DNA of 64,000 nucleotides. It comes from DAOTTX01 sp034437515 (GTDB taxonomy: Bacteria > Chloroflexota > Anaerolineae > Aggregatilineales > Phototrophicaceae). Position numbers and translations under genes: made by a program. The notes beneath the pieces are model-generated. The model made no database searches. It was not told where the DNA came from and saw only the letters and a program-made list of their open reading frames with translations. The stretch spans positions 1 to 64,000 of the forward strand of contig DAOTTX010000110.1 in NCBI GenBank assembly GCA_034437515.1. The letters are read 5' to 3'. This document shows, piece after piece, positions 17,739 through 26,180 of the stretch; within the stretch, counting starts at the first letter, position 1; each line of letters begins with the position of its first letter.

Positions 17739-19670
17739 ATGCCTGAGACAACTCAATTCGGAACAACAGAAGACAACTATGGTGACGAGGGGGCGTTAAA
17801 GCCCAACACGATTCTCATCAATCGCTACAAGGTGCTAGGCACGCTTGGTGGTGGCGGTCAGGGCGCGGTTTATCAATGTCGTGACCTGAACTTCCCCGAT
17901 GCGAAGCGGTTGGTCGCGCTCAAAGAGATGCACTACCCTGGCGATGCCAGTATGCGTGCGACGACGATGCAGACCTTCCAGCGAGAAGCGAATATTCTAG
18001 CGACACTTGCACACCCGGCGATCCCGAAAATCTTCGACTTCTTTGACCAGAATAATCGTGCCTACCTTGTGATGGAGTACATCAACGGTAACGACCTTGA
18101 GAACCTCCTGACCAAGACCAAAGAATTACCACTGGATAAGATCGTCGAATGGGCAATCGATCTGTGTGACGTGTTACACTACCTGCACAGCCACTCGCCA
18201 GATCCGATCATCTTTCGTGACGTGAAACCTGCGAATATCATGATCGACAGCCTCGGTAAGGTACGGTTGATCGACTTTGGTATCGCGAAGATCTTCGTGA
18301 GCGGTGTAAAAAATACGATGATCGGCACCGAGGGATACTCCGCACCAGAGCAATACAAAGGCGATGTGAACCCGCTGAGTGACATTTACAGCCTGGGTGC
18401 GACCCTACACCACATCGTCACACGCAAAGACCCCCGTCTGGAACCACCATTTAGTTTCAGCGAGCGTCCGTTGCGACAATTCAACGAGAACGTGTCGCCC
18501 GGCCTGGAAGCGGTTATCAATAAATCATTGGAAACTGAACCCGCAAACCGTTTTAGTAGCTGTGAAGAGATGAAACAGTCGCTTCTGGCGGTGCGCTATA
18601 ACCCTGCGGCGGCTCAGGCCCAATCTGTCCCGGGTGCCGGCACGCAGACCGGAATGGTCGGTACAGATTTCTTCGACGGTGAAGACCTATTTGGCTCCAT
18701 TGAGCCACGCTGGAAGTTCAAGACTGAGGACGAGATTCGTGGCGGGCCGACATCGTTTCGTGGATTGGCTTTCGTCGGCTCTTACGACACAAATGTCTGG
18801 GCGATTGATATAGAGTCCGGTGATTTTCGTTGGAAGTACGCGACAAATGGCGGCATTGCGGTCGCACCAACCGTCGATGAAGGCAGTAAGCTCGTCTTGT
18901 TTGGTTCTGAAGATCACTCCTTCACGGCCTTAGACTATCACACGGGGCGGATCAGTTGGTCATACACAGCCAATGATCGCATCCGGTGTACGGCGCGTGT
19001 CGCCCACGATCATGTGTTCTTCGGTAGCGATGATGGACGTGTCTATGCGCTTGTTTCGGGAACCGGTCGCTACCTCTGGGAATACGACATGGGCGGCCCG
19101 GTACGTGGACAACCTTATGTCACCCGTGATCTGATTATCGTCGGTGCGGAGACGGGTGATTTGGTCGGTCTTGAATTGTCCGGGCAGCGCAAGTGGTCTT
19201 ATAGGACGCGGCGTGCGATCAACGCGGCGCCACTGGTCGACGAAGTCGAAGGCATCTGCTACATTGGGTCATTCGATGGCTATATGTACGCGCTCGATGC
19301 TTCCAGCGGTTATAGCATGTGGCGTTACCGTACAAACGGGCCGATTATTTCCGCTGCGGTCCTGGCAAATGATCTACTGATCTTCGGTTCGGCAGATGGG
19401 ACACTGTATGCGATCAACTCAGAAAGTTCAAAAGAGAAATGGCGCTTTTCCATAGAAAAGCCAATTGTATCTTCGCCGATCATACACAAAGGTAAGGTCT
19501 ATTTCGGCGGGACTGATAGTTATTTCTACTGCTTGGAGTTGAAAACTGGCAAAGAATTGTGGAAGTTCCAGACCGAGGACTCCATCACGTCAGCACCATA
19601 CGTCACGGAAAATGTGATCCTGGTCGGTTCTATGGATCGCACACTTTATGCACTGCCCTTGGTTGATTAA
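17739..19670 (+). CDS. Ser/Thr protein kinase with C-terminal PQQ-type beta-propeller
   Basis: ATG 17739 is preferred over the in-frame TTG at 17718 and gives 643 residues. Residues about 25-290 are a Hanks-type kinase. They show the glycine loop LGTLGGGGQGAVY, Lys62 in VALKEM, catalytic IFRDVKPANIM (Asp161), a DFG in LIDFGIAK, and the GTEGYSAPEQY activation end. Phe replaces the His of HRD, a change seen in related bacterial kinases. Residues about 330-643 form a propeller of repeated blades such as VFFGSDDGRVYAL and FRWKYATNGG, probably a ligand sensor. No membrane helix is seen, so it is probably cytoplasmic. It leads the phosphorylation cluster. Confidence 0.92.
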   Translation: MPETTQFGTTEDNYGDEGALKPNTILINRYKVLGTLGGGGQGAVYQCRDLNFPDAKRLVALKEMHYPGDASMRATTMQTFQREANILATLAHPAIPKIFDFFDQNNRAYLVMEYINGNDLENLLTKTKELPLDKIVEWAIDLCDVLHYLHSHSPDPIIFRDVKPANIMIDSLGKVRLIDFGIAKIFVSGVKNTMIGTEGYSAPEQYKGDVNPLSDIYSLGATLHHIVTRKDPRLEPPFSFSERPLRQFNENVSPGLEAVINKSLETEPANRFSSCEEMKQSLLAVRYNPAAAQAQSVPGAGTQTGMVGTDFFDGEDLFGSIEPRWKFKTEDEIRGGPTSFRGLAFVGSYDTNVWAIDIESGDFRWKYATNGGIAVAPTVDEGSKLVLFGSEDHSFTALDYHTGRISWSYTANDRIRCTARVAHDHVFFGSDDGRVYALVSGTGRYLWEYDMGGPVRGQPYVTRDLIIVGAETGDLVGLELSGQRKWSYRTRRAINAAPLVDEVEGICYIGSFDGYMYALDASSGYSMWRYRTNGPIISAAVLANDLLIFGSADGTLYAINSESSKEKWRFSIEKPIVSSPIIHKGKVYFGGTDSYFYCLELKTGKELWKFQTEDSITSAPYVTENVILVGSMDRTLYALPLVD

Positions 19671-19703
19671 CAAGGCATTACCAGAAGAGTTGGAGCCTAA
19701 GTT

Positions 19704-20792
19704 ATGGACTTGTTTCGTCGCATTTTTGGTGGTACGGGTGAAGAGGTTCCTCCCGAACAACCCGAAAAGACACCAGAAAAACCGAAGCCACCTTCAAAAA
19801 TCCAGACCGCTCCCGGTCTGGAAGAGAAGGTTGCAGAAGAAAGCAAAACAGAAAGTGGTGATACCGAACCACTCGACGACGGTTTGACCGCTGAAGAAGA
19901 GACCCCTGAGGTGAGAGATCTGGCGACGCGCCCTGTGGGGCCACCGCCGCCACCCAATCGTAAATTTGTGCCGGATGGCGTCACCCAACCGCTGAATGCC
20001 GGCGCACTGAGTGTGGGGCGTACCGAGCACATCACGATTGGGCTTGCGTCCGACGTCGGCATGGTCAGAAATAACAATCAAGATGCTGCCTTCTCGATGT
20101 ATTGCAGTGGACGCAGCGCCGATGACCTCCCTGATCTCGGTCTTTTCGTCGTGGCAGATGGCATGGGTGGGCACAATGACGGCGAAAAAGCGTCTGCAAT
20201 TACTACCCGGACGCTGGCATCGAAATTTACCAAACAGATTTACATGCCGATTTTCGCCAGCAATGAAGATGCCGATCAACAACCGACCACCGAGGCACTT
20301 ATTGAGGCAGTTCATGAGGCAAATCGTGAAGTTTTGCGCTATGTACCTGAGGGTGGGACGACCATCACAGCGATTGCCATTATTGGCGACCTCGCGCACA
20401 TCGTCCACGTTGGCGACAGCCGCGCCTACATCATGACCAAAGAGAATGGCATCGAGCAACTCACTCGTGACCATTCGTTGGTGCAACGACTCATTGAACT
20501 TGACCAACTGACCCCCGAAGAGGCAGAAATTCATCCACAGAAAAATGTGCTCTATCGTGCGTTGGGGCAGAACGAAACTCTGGAGGTCGATACGTCCAGC
20601 CGCCGGCTGCCGACAGGTTCCAGCTTGTTGATCTGTAGCGACGGTTTGTGGGGTTTGGTCGAAGAAGAAGAATTGTACGAAATTACCACTAATAACGTTG
20701 ACCCGCAGCAAGCCTGTGATAAATTGGTGGCTCTTGCGAACACACGCGGCGGAGCAGACAACATTACCGCCATCATCTTGAAGATATCATAA
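19704..20792 (+). CDS. PP2C-type Ser/Thr protein phosphatase
   Basis: This is a 362-residue protein. The first 100 residues are a charged, Pro/Glu-rich linker with no recognised fold. The PPM/PP2C catalytic domain follows, with DVGMVRNNNQDA, VVADGMGGHNDGEKAS, VGDSRAY, LICSDGLWGLVEE and GGADNITAIIL. These include the metal-binding Asp residues, so it should be active. It is the natural antagonist of the kinase 33 bases upstream. A GGAG ribosome site precedes ATG 19704. The basic or acidic N-terminal extension may be a phosphorylation or docking region. Confidence 0.93.
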   Translation: MDLFRRIFGGTGEEVPPEQPEKTPEKPKPPSKIQTAPGLEEKVAEESKTESGDTEPLDDGLTAEEETPEVRDLATRPVGPPPPPNRKFVPDGVTQPLNAGALSVGRTEHITIGLASDVGMVRNNNQDAAFSMYCSGRSADDLPDLGLFVVADGMGGHNDGEKASAITTRTLASKFTKQIYMPIFASNEDADQQPTTEALIEAVHEANREVLRYVPEGGTTITAIAIIGDLAHIVHVGDSRAYIMTKENGIEQLTRDHSLVQRLIELDQLTPEEAEIHPQKNVLYRALGQNETLEVDTSSRRLPTGSSLLICSDGLWGLVEEEELYEITTNNVDPQQACDKLVALANTRGGADNITAIILKIS

Positions 20793-20796
20793 CATC

Positions 20797-22290
20797 ATGA
20801 AATGGGATAAAGACCCTTACGTTATCCTCGGTGTTGCCGAAGAAGCGAGTAACGAGGAGGTTAAATCTTCTTATCGTCGGCTCGCTCGTCGGATGCACCC
20901 GGACGTAAATGCCGACAATCGTGCAGCAGCAGAACAATTTCAGGATATTACGACAGCTTATGAGATTCTGTCAGATCCTATCAGGCGTAAAGCTTATCAT
21001 GAGAACCGTCCACCACAGAATGATGATGAACTTTATTTCACGCTACAGGTCACGCCAAGTAAACGTTCATTGACGCCCCTACCGGAGCCGCAGGTACTCT
21101 ACGTGCTTGCGGATATTTTCCCTGATCCGCGTTCGGTGACAGACAGCAACCGTGAAACACGCATGAACTTGACACTCGTGCTTGATCGCAGTAACTCGAT
21201 GAGCGGCGCACGCATGGAGAAAGTCAAGATTGCGGCTCACCAAATCATTGATAACATGCACGCTGAGGATATTATTTCCGTCGTCAGTTTCAACGACCGT
21301 GCGGAGACGATCATCGAGGCGACGACTGTCACTGACCGCCCCGCTCTCAAGGCGAAGGTCAGTATGATCTCACCTTCTGGCGGGACGGAAATCTACCAGG
21401 GACTAAACGAGGGTGTAAAGCAGAATCGGAAGTTTCTCGGTCCGAGGTTGGTAAATCACGTTATCCTACTGACGGATGGACATACTTTTGGCGATCAGGA
21501 TAAGTGCCTCGAACTTGCGACGCATTGCAATACCGAAGGCATCGGCATGAGCGCGTTGGGGTTGGGTAGCGACTGGAATGACAAGTTCCTCGATGACCTG
21601 GTTTCCCGGACGGGCGGTAACTCGATGTATGTCAAATCAGCAAACTCAGTCGTCAAATTCTTGAATGAGCAGGTGAAGAACTTGACACAGGCATTCGCAG
21701 AGCGTGTTTCTCTATCTATTGCGGTGGAGAATAATGTTCAGATCGAATCTATCTTTAAGCTATCACCCCATCCGCAACCGCTGGAAGTGAATAGTGGCGT
21801 CATTCCACTAGGCAGCCTACAGAGCAAAAGACCGATTTCTGTCTTGATCCAATTCCAACTTCCTGCAAATATGGACGAGGGCTTCCGCTACATCGCAAGA
21901 ATCATGGCTTCTGGGGAAATTTTGTCAAATCAGCAGCAAGCCTATCAGATGGTTAGTGATTTCTCATCCGAGGTTGCCCAGTCAGCGAGCAATGAAGACC
22001 CGCCTACAGCCATCCTTGATGCCCTGAGTAAACTTACGTTGTATCGCCTGCAAGAACGGGCACAAGACGCGCTGGCAAGCGGTGATGTCTCTGAGGCGAC
22101 CCGACGCCTACAAAACCTCGCAACTCGTTTGTTGGAAATGGGACAAGATGATCTTGCTAATCAAGCGTTATCCGAAGCGAGGCGTGTTGCCTACACCAGC
22201 GACCTTTCAGACAAGGGGCGGAAAGCGTTGAAATACCAAACCCGTTATTTACTCATGAACCCGGATCCGGATGAGGATAATCAACAATGA
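20797..22290 (+). CDS. J-domain/von Willebrand A fusion protein
   Basis: This is a 497-residue protein. Residues 1-70 are a DnaJ J-domain with the intact HPD in RRMHPDVNAD, followed by AYEILSDPIRRKAYHE. After a linker, residues about 125-310 form a VWA domain with a complete MIDAS: DRSNS (D-x-S-x-S), Thr in GGTEIYQGL, and Asp in LLTDGHTF. The rest, about 320-497, is a beta-rich region followed by a helical TPR-like tail. The J-domain should stimulate a DnaK-type chaperone, and the VWA domain binds partner proteins through a divalent metal. The protein lies between the PP2C and FHA genes, overlapping the latter by ATGA. Confidence 0.88.
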   Translation: MKWDKDPYVILGVAEEASNEEVKSSYRRLARRMHPDVNADNRAAAEQFQDITTAYEILSDPIRRKAYHENRPPQNDDELYFTLQVTPSKRSLTPLPEPQVLYVLADIFPDPRSVTDSNRETRMNLTLVLDRSNSMSGARMEKVKIAAHQIIDNMHAEDIISVVSFNDRAETIIEATTVTDRPALKAKVSMISPSGGTEIYQGLNEGVKQNRKFLGPRLVNHVILLTDGHTFGDQDKCLELATHCNTEGIGMSALGLGSDWNDKFLDDLVSRTGGNSMYVKSANSVVKFLNEQVKNLTQAFAERVSLSIAVENNVQIESIFKLSPHPQPLEVNSGVIPLGSLQSKRPISVLIQFQLPANMDEGFRYIARIMASGEILSNQQQAYQMVSDFSSEVAQSASNEDPPTAILDALSKLTLYRLQERAQDALASGDVSEATRRLQNLATRLLEMGQDDLANQALSEARRVAYTSDLSDKGRKALKYQTRYLLMNPDPDEDNQQ

Positions 22291-22790
22291 TTATTTGTCC
22301 TTACTGTGGACACAGCAACCGGGAAGGGTTGCTATTCTGCGAACAATGTGGTCACGGCTTAGGTAAAGACGCCGTTGAACCAACGTTACCAACACGCCAA
22401 CTCGATGATTCGATGGCGGATCTCTCCGCCCGTGCAACCTGGGGATCGGCGAGCTTCAGCGGTGCAACCGCGATTGTCATTCACATCAGAGATGCGTCTG
22501 ATCCTGTAGTGGTTGAACTCAAAGACCGGCTCATCGTTGGTCGTGCGGACAGCACCAGCCCACGCCAACCCAATATTGACATGACACCCTACGGTGCGCT
22601 AGAAAAAGGCGTTTCGCGCATTCACGCCGCGATTGAGCGCAATGAAGATGTGCTGACCTTAGTCGATATGGGCAGTTCTAATGGAACGCATCTAAACGGG
22701 CAACGGCTGGTACCGGACAGTCCGCGTGTTTTGCGTGACGGTGACGAAGTGCGTTTCGGCAAAATGGTAACGCATATCTATTTTAAGTAA
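22287..22790 (+). CDS. Zinc-ribbon and FHA-domain protein
   Basis: The 167 residues start with a double-CxxC zinc ribbon (ICPYCGHSN and FCEQCGHGL, residues 3-25). After a linker, residues about 70-165 form a forkhead-associated domain with LIVGRAD, GVSRIHAAI and DMGSSNGTHLNGQRL. FHA domains bind phosphothreonine peptides, so this is the likely reader of the kinase upstream. The Gly-Arg, Ser-x-x-His and Ser-Ser-Asn-Gly residues are all present. It overlaps the VWA gene by four bases, supporting joint expression. Confidence 0.92.
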   Translation: MIICPYCGHSNREGLLFCEQCGHGLGKDAVEPTLPTRQLDDSMADLSARATWGSASFSGATAIVIHIRDASDPVVVELKDRLIVGRADSTSPRQPNIDMTPYGALEKGVSRIHAAIERNEDVLTLVDMGSSNGTHLNGQRLVPDSPRVLRDGDEVRFGKMVTHIYFK

Positions 22791-22806
22791 ATGGATTGTA
22801 TCTGAC

Positions 22807-23049
22807 ATGATTAGCCTACTACTACACATCTCAAACTCAGAACCGATTAAAGTCGATGTCGATGAAATGCCACATCCGCAAGATCAGTTCGTCCTCGGTA
22901 AAAACCCGCGTGAACGCAGTGATAAAGAGTTAGATATTTTCGATGAAGGTGTGACATCGGTCATCTTCCCTTTGTGGCGTATCAATTACATACAGGTACT
23001 CCCCAGCCCCGAAGATGAAGTCGAGTTCCCCATGCCATTCCGTGATTAG
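22807..23049 (+). CDS. Small acidic protein of unknown function
   Basis: The 80 residues are acidic, with no Cys, signal peptide or membrane segment. The central part, with QFVLGKNPRERSDKEL and SVIFPLWRINYIQVLP, looks beta-stranded. I do not recognise the family. It sits 16 bases after the FHA gene and 12 bases before the response regulator, in the same direction. It is therefore probably part of the signalling cluster, perhaps as an adaptor. No obvious ribosome site is seen. Confidence 0.65.
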   Translation: MISLLLHISNSEPIKVDVDEMPHPQDQFVLGKNPRERSDKELDIFDEGVTSVIFPLWRINYIQVLPSPEDEVEFPMPFRD

Positions 23050-23061
23050 GGAGGTCAAGTT

Positions 23062-23799
23062 ATGACAACAGGTAAATTACCGCGAAGTAATCAGCGTGAA
23101 GGCAAACGCATTCTCGTCGTCGATGACGAACCCCGTGTGATTGGTTTCATCCGCATGAACCTTGAACTTGAAGGTCATCAGGTCATCGAAGCACATGATG
23201 GTATGGAAGCACTTGAATCTGTCCGGACACAATTGCCAGATGTCGTACTGCTCGATGTGATGATGCCCGAACTTGACGGTTTCGAGACACTCAAGATGCT
23301 ACGCGAGTTTTCTAATATCCCGGTCGTCATGCTCACCGCCAAAGGTGAGGAAAATGATAAGGTTTATGGCCTGGAACTAGGTGCGGACGACTACGTCACC
23401 AAACCCTTCGGCCCACGTGAGCTTTCCAGCCGCATCAAGGCGGTATTGCGCCGGGCTGAAATGCCTTCGACCTCACCGGATCAGGCCGTCCTTAAGATCG
23501 ATGATCGGTTGCAGGTCGATTTCAATCGACGTGAGGTCATCATTGATGACGAGCATGTCAAACTACGTCCCACAGAGTATCGTCTTTTATATCATCTCAT
23601 TGAGAATGCTGGATGGACCGTCCCCCACGATCAGCTACTCGCGAAGGTTTGGGGATATGAATATCGTGACGAGGCTCATTATGTTCGTCTCTATGTGAAC
23701 TATCTACGTGAAAAGATCGAAGAAGACCCATCGAACCCCAAGTATATCCTGACGGAGCGCGGCGTTGGTTACCGGTTCGTCGATTTTAAGCGTAGATAG
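23062..23799 (+). CDS. OmpR/PhoB-family response regulator
   Basis: The 245 residues have a receiver domain, with the acidic pair in VVDDEPR, phosphoacceptor Asp65 in LLDVMMPELDGFE, and Lys in DYVTKPFGP. A winged-helix DNA-binding domain follows, containing LRPTEYRLLYHLIENAGW, VWGYEYRDEAHYVRLYVNYL and TERGVGYRF. A strong GGGAGG site precedes ATG 23062. No histidine kinase gene lies nearby, so it is an orphan by position. The Ser/Thr kinase upstream could be an alternative input, but that is speculation. A 15-bp palindrome follows the stop. Confidence 0.93.
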   Translation: MTTGKLPRSNQREGKRILVVDDEPRVIGFIRMNLELEGHQVIEAHDGMEALESVRTQLPDVVLLDVMMPELDGFETLKMLREFSNIPVVMLTAKGEENDKVYGLELGADDYVTKPFGPRELSSRIKAVLRRAEMPSTSPDQAVLKIDDRLQVDFNRREVIIDDEHVKLRPTEYRLLYHLIENAGWTVPHDQLLAKVWGYEYRDEAHYVRLYVNYLREKIEEDPSNPKYILTERGVGYRFVDFKRR

Positions 23800-23819
23800 C
23801 TGATGGTGTCGGGCGTCGC

Positions 23820-23834
23820 TGAACGCGGCGTTCA
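23820..23834 (+). other. 15-bp palindrome after the response regulator gene
   Basis: TGAACGC and GCGTTCA flank a single G (23820-23834), forming a perfect dyad. It ends seven bases before the -35 box of the GTPase promoter. It could be an operator or a weak hairpin; the T-rich tail after it (CTTTCTT) is too interrupted for a confident terminator. Confidence 0.4.
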
Positions 23835-23840
23835 ACTTTC

Positions 23841-23869
23841 TTGCCACATAGTTTGATTCCACGTACAAT
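23841..23869 (+). promoter_or_regulatory. Predicted promoter for the MglA-like GTPase gene
   Basis: TTGCCA (23841-23846) and TACAAT (23864-23869) each match the sigma-70 consensus at five of six bases and are 17 bases apart. The transcript would carry an AAGGAGGG ribosome site (23902-23909) before GTG 23915. Confidence 0.6.
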
Positions 23870-23914
23870 AAATCTGAAATTGATGCCGTAAACTACTCCC
23901 TCAAGGAGGGTGTT

Positions 23915-24445
23915 GTGTCGAATTACAAGATCGTTGTTACCGGCCCGTTTAACTCCGGTAAAACACAATTTATCAAGACGATCTCAGATATTGATGTGGT
24001 TTCCACCGAGCGTAAAATCACAACCGAAGATCGTGGGATCAAAGCGGAAACCACAGTCGCAATGGATTACGGTCGCGTCAAAATTGATGAGACAATGCTC
24101 TATCTTTATGGGACACCCGGACAAACACGCTTTGACTTTATGCGTGAGATCCTCTCAAGCGAGATGGATGCTTTCGTCGTCCTCGTTGACGCGACAGACG
24201 CCCCTTCCTTCCCGGAAGTTGGTGAAATCATCGAGCAGTTTGGGGGCTTTACCCCTGTCCCTTACATCATCGTCGGGAATAAAACTGATCTCGATGATGC
24301 TGCTCGGATCACGGAGATACGTCGTGGCACCAAAGCTGGCGCGGATGTCACCGTTATGCCTTGTGTAGCGACCCAAAAATCCAGCGTGCGGCAGGTATTG
24401 CTGCAAATGATTGAATTACTCAAACGAGAAAACGCCGCCGGGTAG
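23915..24445 (+). CDS. MglA/Arf-like small GTPase
   Basis: This 176-residue G protein starts at GTG 23915 behind an AAGGAGGG site. The P-loop is VTGPFNSGKTQF (G1), G3 is GTPGQTRF in place of DxxG, and G4 is VGNKTDLDD. The GTPGQ switch and lack of a lipid signal are typical of the prokaryotic MglA/Rag-like family that acts with Roadblock/LC7 proteins. A Roadblock gene lies about 3.5 kb away at 27939-28310. Such pairs control polarity or other regulatory events in bacteria, but the effector here is unknown. Confidence 0.88.
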   Translation: MSNYKIVVTGPFNSGKTQFIKTISDIDVVSTERKITTEDRGIKAETTVAMDYGRVKIDETMLYLYGTPGQTRFDFMREILSSEMDAFVVLVDATDAPSFPEVGEIIEQFGGFTPVPYIIVGNKTDLDDAARITEIRRGTKAGADVTVMPCVATQKSSVRQVLLQMIELLKRENAAG

Positions 24446-24508
24446 TTCTGCAACTCTGTCTATCAGAACAACGTACAAGTAATATACTGAAAATCGCGGG
24501 AGTAACCG

Positions 24509-24949
24509 ATGAGCGAAGAAAAGACGCAGAAATTTGACCCGGTACGTGAGTTCGTCAGCTTGCGAGATAACCTGACGAAAGCCGTAGGGCAAACACTGAA
24601 GGTCGTAAACGATGTGATATTTCCTGCTGTTGATGTCTACGAGACAGATCAGGCGGTGATTATTCGTACAGAACCGCTGATTGGCATCGATATCTCTCAG
24701 GTCGAGGTCAGCATGGAGGACGATTTATTGATTATCAGCGGTGAAACGAAAGACGACCTCATCATTGATGATTCAGCGTTCATCCAACGTGAACTCAGCT
24801 TTGGCCCCTTTAAGCGCGAGATTCGCATCCCGCGACGTGTGCGGTCGTCAGAAGCGAAAGCATCATTCAAGCAAGGTATCTTGAAGATCACACTACCGAA
24901 GGAAAAATCAGGCGGCACGCAGATTGTCGATGTGACACCAGCGGAGTAA
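24509..24949 (+). CDS. Small heat-shock protein, Hsp20/alpha-crystallin
   Basis: The 146 residues have the alpha-crystallin domain at about 45-140. It begins PAVDVYETDQAVIIRTEPLI, continues through LLIISGETKDD and FIQRELSFGPFKREIRIP, and ends in an ASFKQGILKITLPK strand. It lacks an obvious C-terminal I-x-I/V tail motif beyond TQIVDV. Such proteins hold unfolding clients in the cytoplasm until DnaK/DnaJ act. No CIRCE element was found upstream. A GGGAG site precedes ATG 24509. Confidence 0.93.
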   Translation: MSEEKTQKFDPVREFVSLRDNLTKAVGQTLKVVNDVIFPAVDVYETDQAVIIRTEPLIGIDISQVEVSMEDDLLIISGETKDDLIIDDSAFIQRELSFGPFKREIRIPRRVRSSEAKASFKQGILKITLPKEKSGGTQIVDVTPAE

Positions 24950-25024
24950 AAGAACACAGGTATTTATTCACGTGAGATATGATGATTCTTGAATTTCTTA
25001 CGACAAGATGAATAGATACGAGTA

Positions 25025-25050
25025 CAGGGCTAACATATGTGGTAGCCCTG
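25025..25050. terminator. Stem-loop between convergent hsp20 and adenosine-deaminase-like genes
   Basis: CAGGGCTA (25025-25032) pairs with TAGCCCTG (25043-25050) around a 10-base loop. It lies between two convergent stops, where a terminator is expected. Neither side has a clean T-run, so it may act weakly or with Rho. Confidence 0.4.
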
Positions 25051-25066
25051 CTTCGTTGGACTGATT

Positions 25067-26116
25067 TTATTCGACTTCTTCAACTTCCGAAGCTGTTTCA
25101 AGCGTCGTGTGAAGTTCCTGGTAGGCTTCGGCGTATTCGCGTTTGAGTTTCTCTTTCTCGTCCGCGTCTAGATAGGCATAATCGACCGTATCAAGAGCAA
25201 TTTGCTCGATTTCTTCGAGTGTAAGCCCACATTCGTTCATCGCAAGTAGATATTCATCACTGAGATTGCAGCCGAATAACTCTGGCAACTCAGCCCCTAT
25301 GACCACCGGCAAGTGTCTGTCGAGCAGTTCGCGTAGTGGATAATCACTGTATTTCTCGATCCACGACATCCGTTTAGCACTTTCGACACTCACCACGAGT
25401 GGGACGTCATTTTCTATGAGGTAGCCCTGTGTTTCCGGAGAACCCAGTAGCTCCCAGCCGTCGACGACACGGTCAGGTTGTAGTTCAGAAACGTCTGACA
25501 GCCCTTCTAAGCCCATATCACCAACCTGGAGGCTTGTAGGGACTTCTTTCTTCTTTGCGGTGTTAAAAGCACGCTCGAACTGTCCAGCGGGTTGTGCTTC
25601 CCCTGCGCCATAAAGCGCAAATCCAACGACACCATTTTTTCTCACGTTAACCAACGCTGCTGACCGGAGTGTGTCATCGGCGGTTCGGGGTTCATCTCGA
25701 TAAACAGAAAGCACCCAACGGATCTGAATACCCCAACCACGTTCGGCACGGCTGCGTCCGTCGTTAACAGCCTTCAGAAATTCATCGAACCCCATCTTAT
25801 CAGCATAGAGTGATGGATTTATGCTGATTTCTGCATAGCGGACATTGTCTTTGGCAAGTGTAAACCCGGCATCATAGACGAGTCGAGTCAGGTCATCGGG
25901 GTGATGTAACCATTTGGCGTACTTGTGCGCCATCGCCTCGATATTCTTCGGGTCAGGGTCATCCCAGTAGGCGACCATATCATCAAACTTCTTGACCTGA
26001 CTGGCGATCTCATTTTGTTCGGCGATCATCATCAGTACTGACTTACGGAATGCGCCCTCAAGCCGTACATTGAGCGCGACTTTCGGCATAGAACGAACAA
26101 ATGCCTCTATATTCAT
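25067..26116 (-). CDS. Adenosine-deaminase-like protein lacking metal ligands
   Basis: The 349 residues follow the adenosine deaminase fold order but not its chemistry. The family opening MPK-x-E-L-H-x-H-L-E-G reads MPKVALNVRLEG, with Asn16 and Arg18 in place of both zinc histidines. The HAGE block reads YGAGE (Gly170). The R-I-G-H-G block reads RVVDG (Asp219). The S-T-D-D-P block reads GAELP (Glu276, Leu277). All four zinc ligands and two catalytic residues are thus replaced, so deamination is very unlikely. It lies 65 bases downstream of pyrG on the same strand, suggesting a nucleotide-binding or regulatory role, which is inference. Confidence 0.75.
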   Translation of the reverse strand: MNIEAFVRSMPKVALNVRLEGAFRKSVLMMIAEQNEIASQVKKFDDMVAYWDDPDPKNIEAMAHKYAKWLHHPDDLTRLVYDAGFTLAKDNVRYAEISINPSLYADKMGFDEFLKAVNDGRSRAERGWGIQIRWVLSVYRDEPRTADDTLRSAALVNVRKNGVVGFALYGAGEAQPAGQFERAFNTAKKKEVPTSLQVGDMGLEGLSDVSELQPDRVVDGWELLGSPETQGYLIENDVPLVVSVESAKRMSWIEKYSDYPLRELLDRHLPVVIGAELPELFGCNLSDEYLLAMNECGLTLEEIEQIALDTVDYAYLDADEKEKLKREYAEAYQELHTTLETASEVEEVE

Positions 26117-26180
26117 GTGATTCCCTCAAACCAATAATAGGCGAAAATTATTTCGTGTCGGTTTCCACTGACGGCTGTCT

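Noticed and set aside
19794..20711. Minus-strand 305-codon frame opposite the PP2C gene
   Set aside because: The plus-strand PP2C motifs are complete and in order; the antisense translation shows no domain.
24446..24508. CIRCE or other heat-shock operator for hsp20
   Set aside because: No TTAGCACTC-N9-GAGTGCTAA element is present; only a lone TATACT at 24483-24488 with a poor -35.
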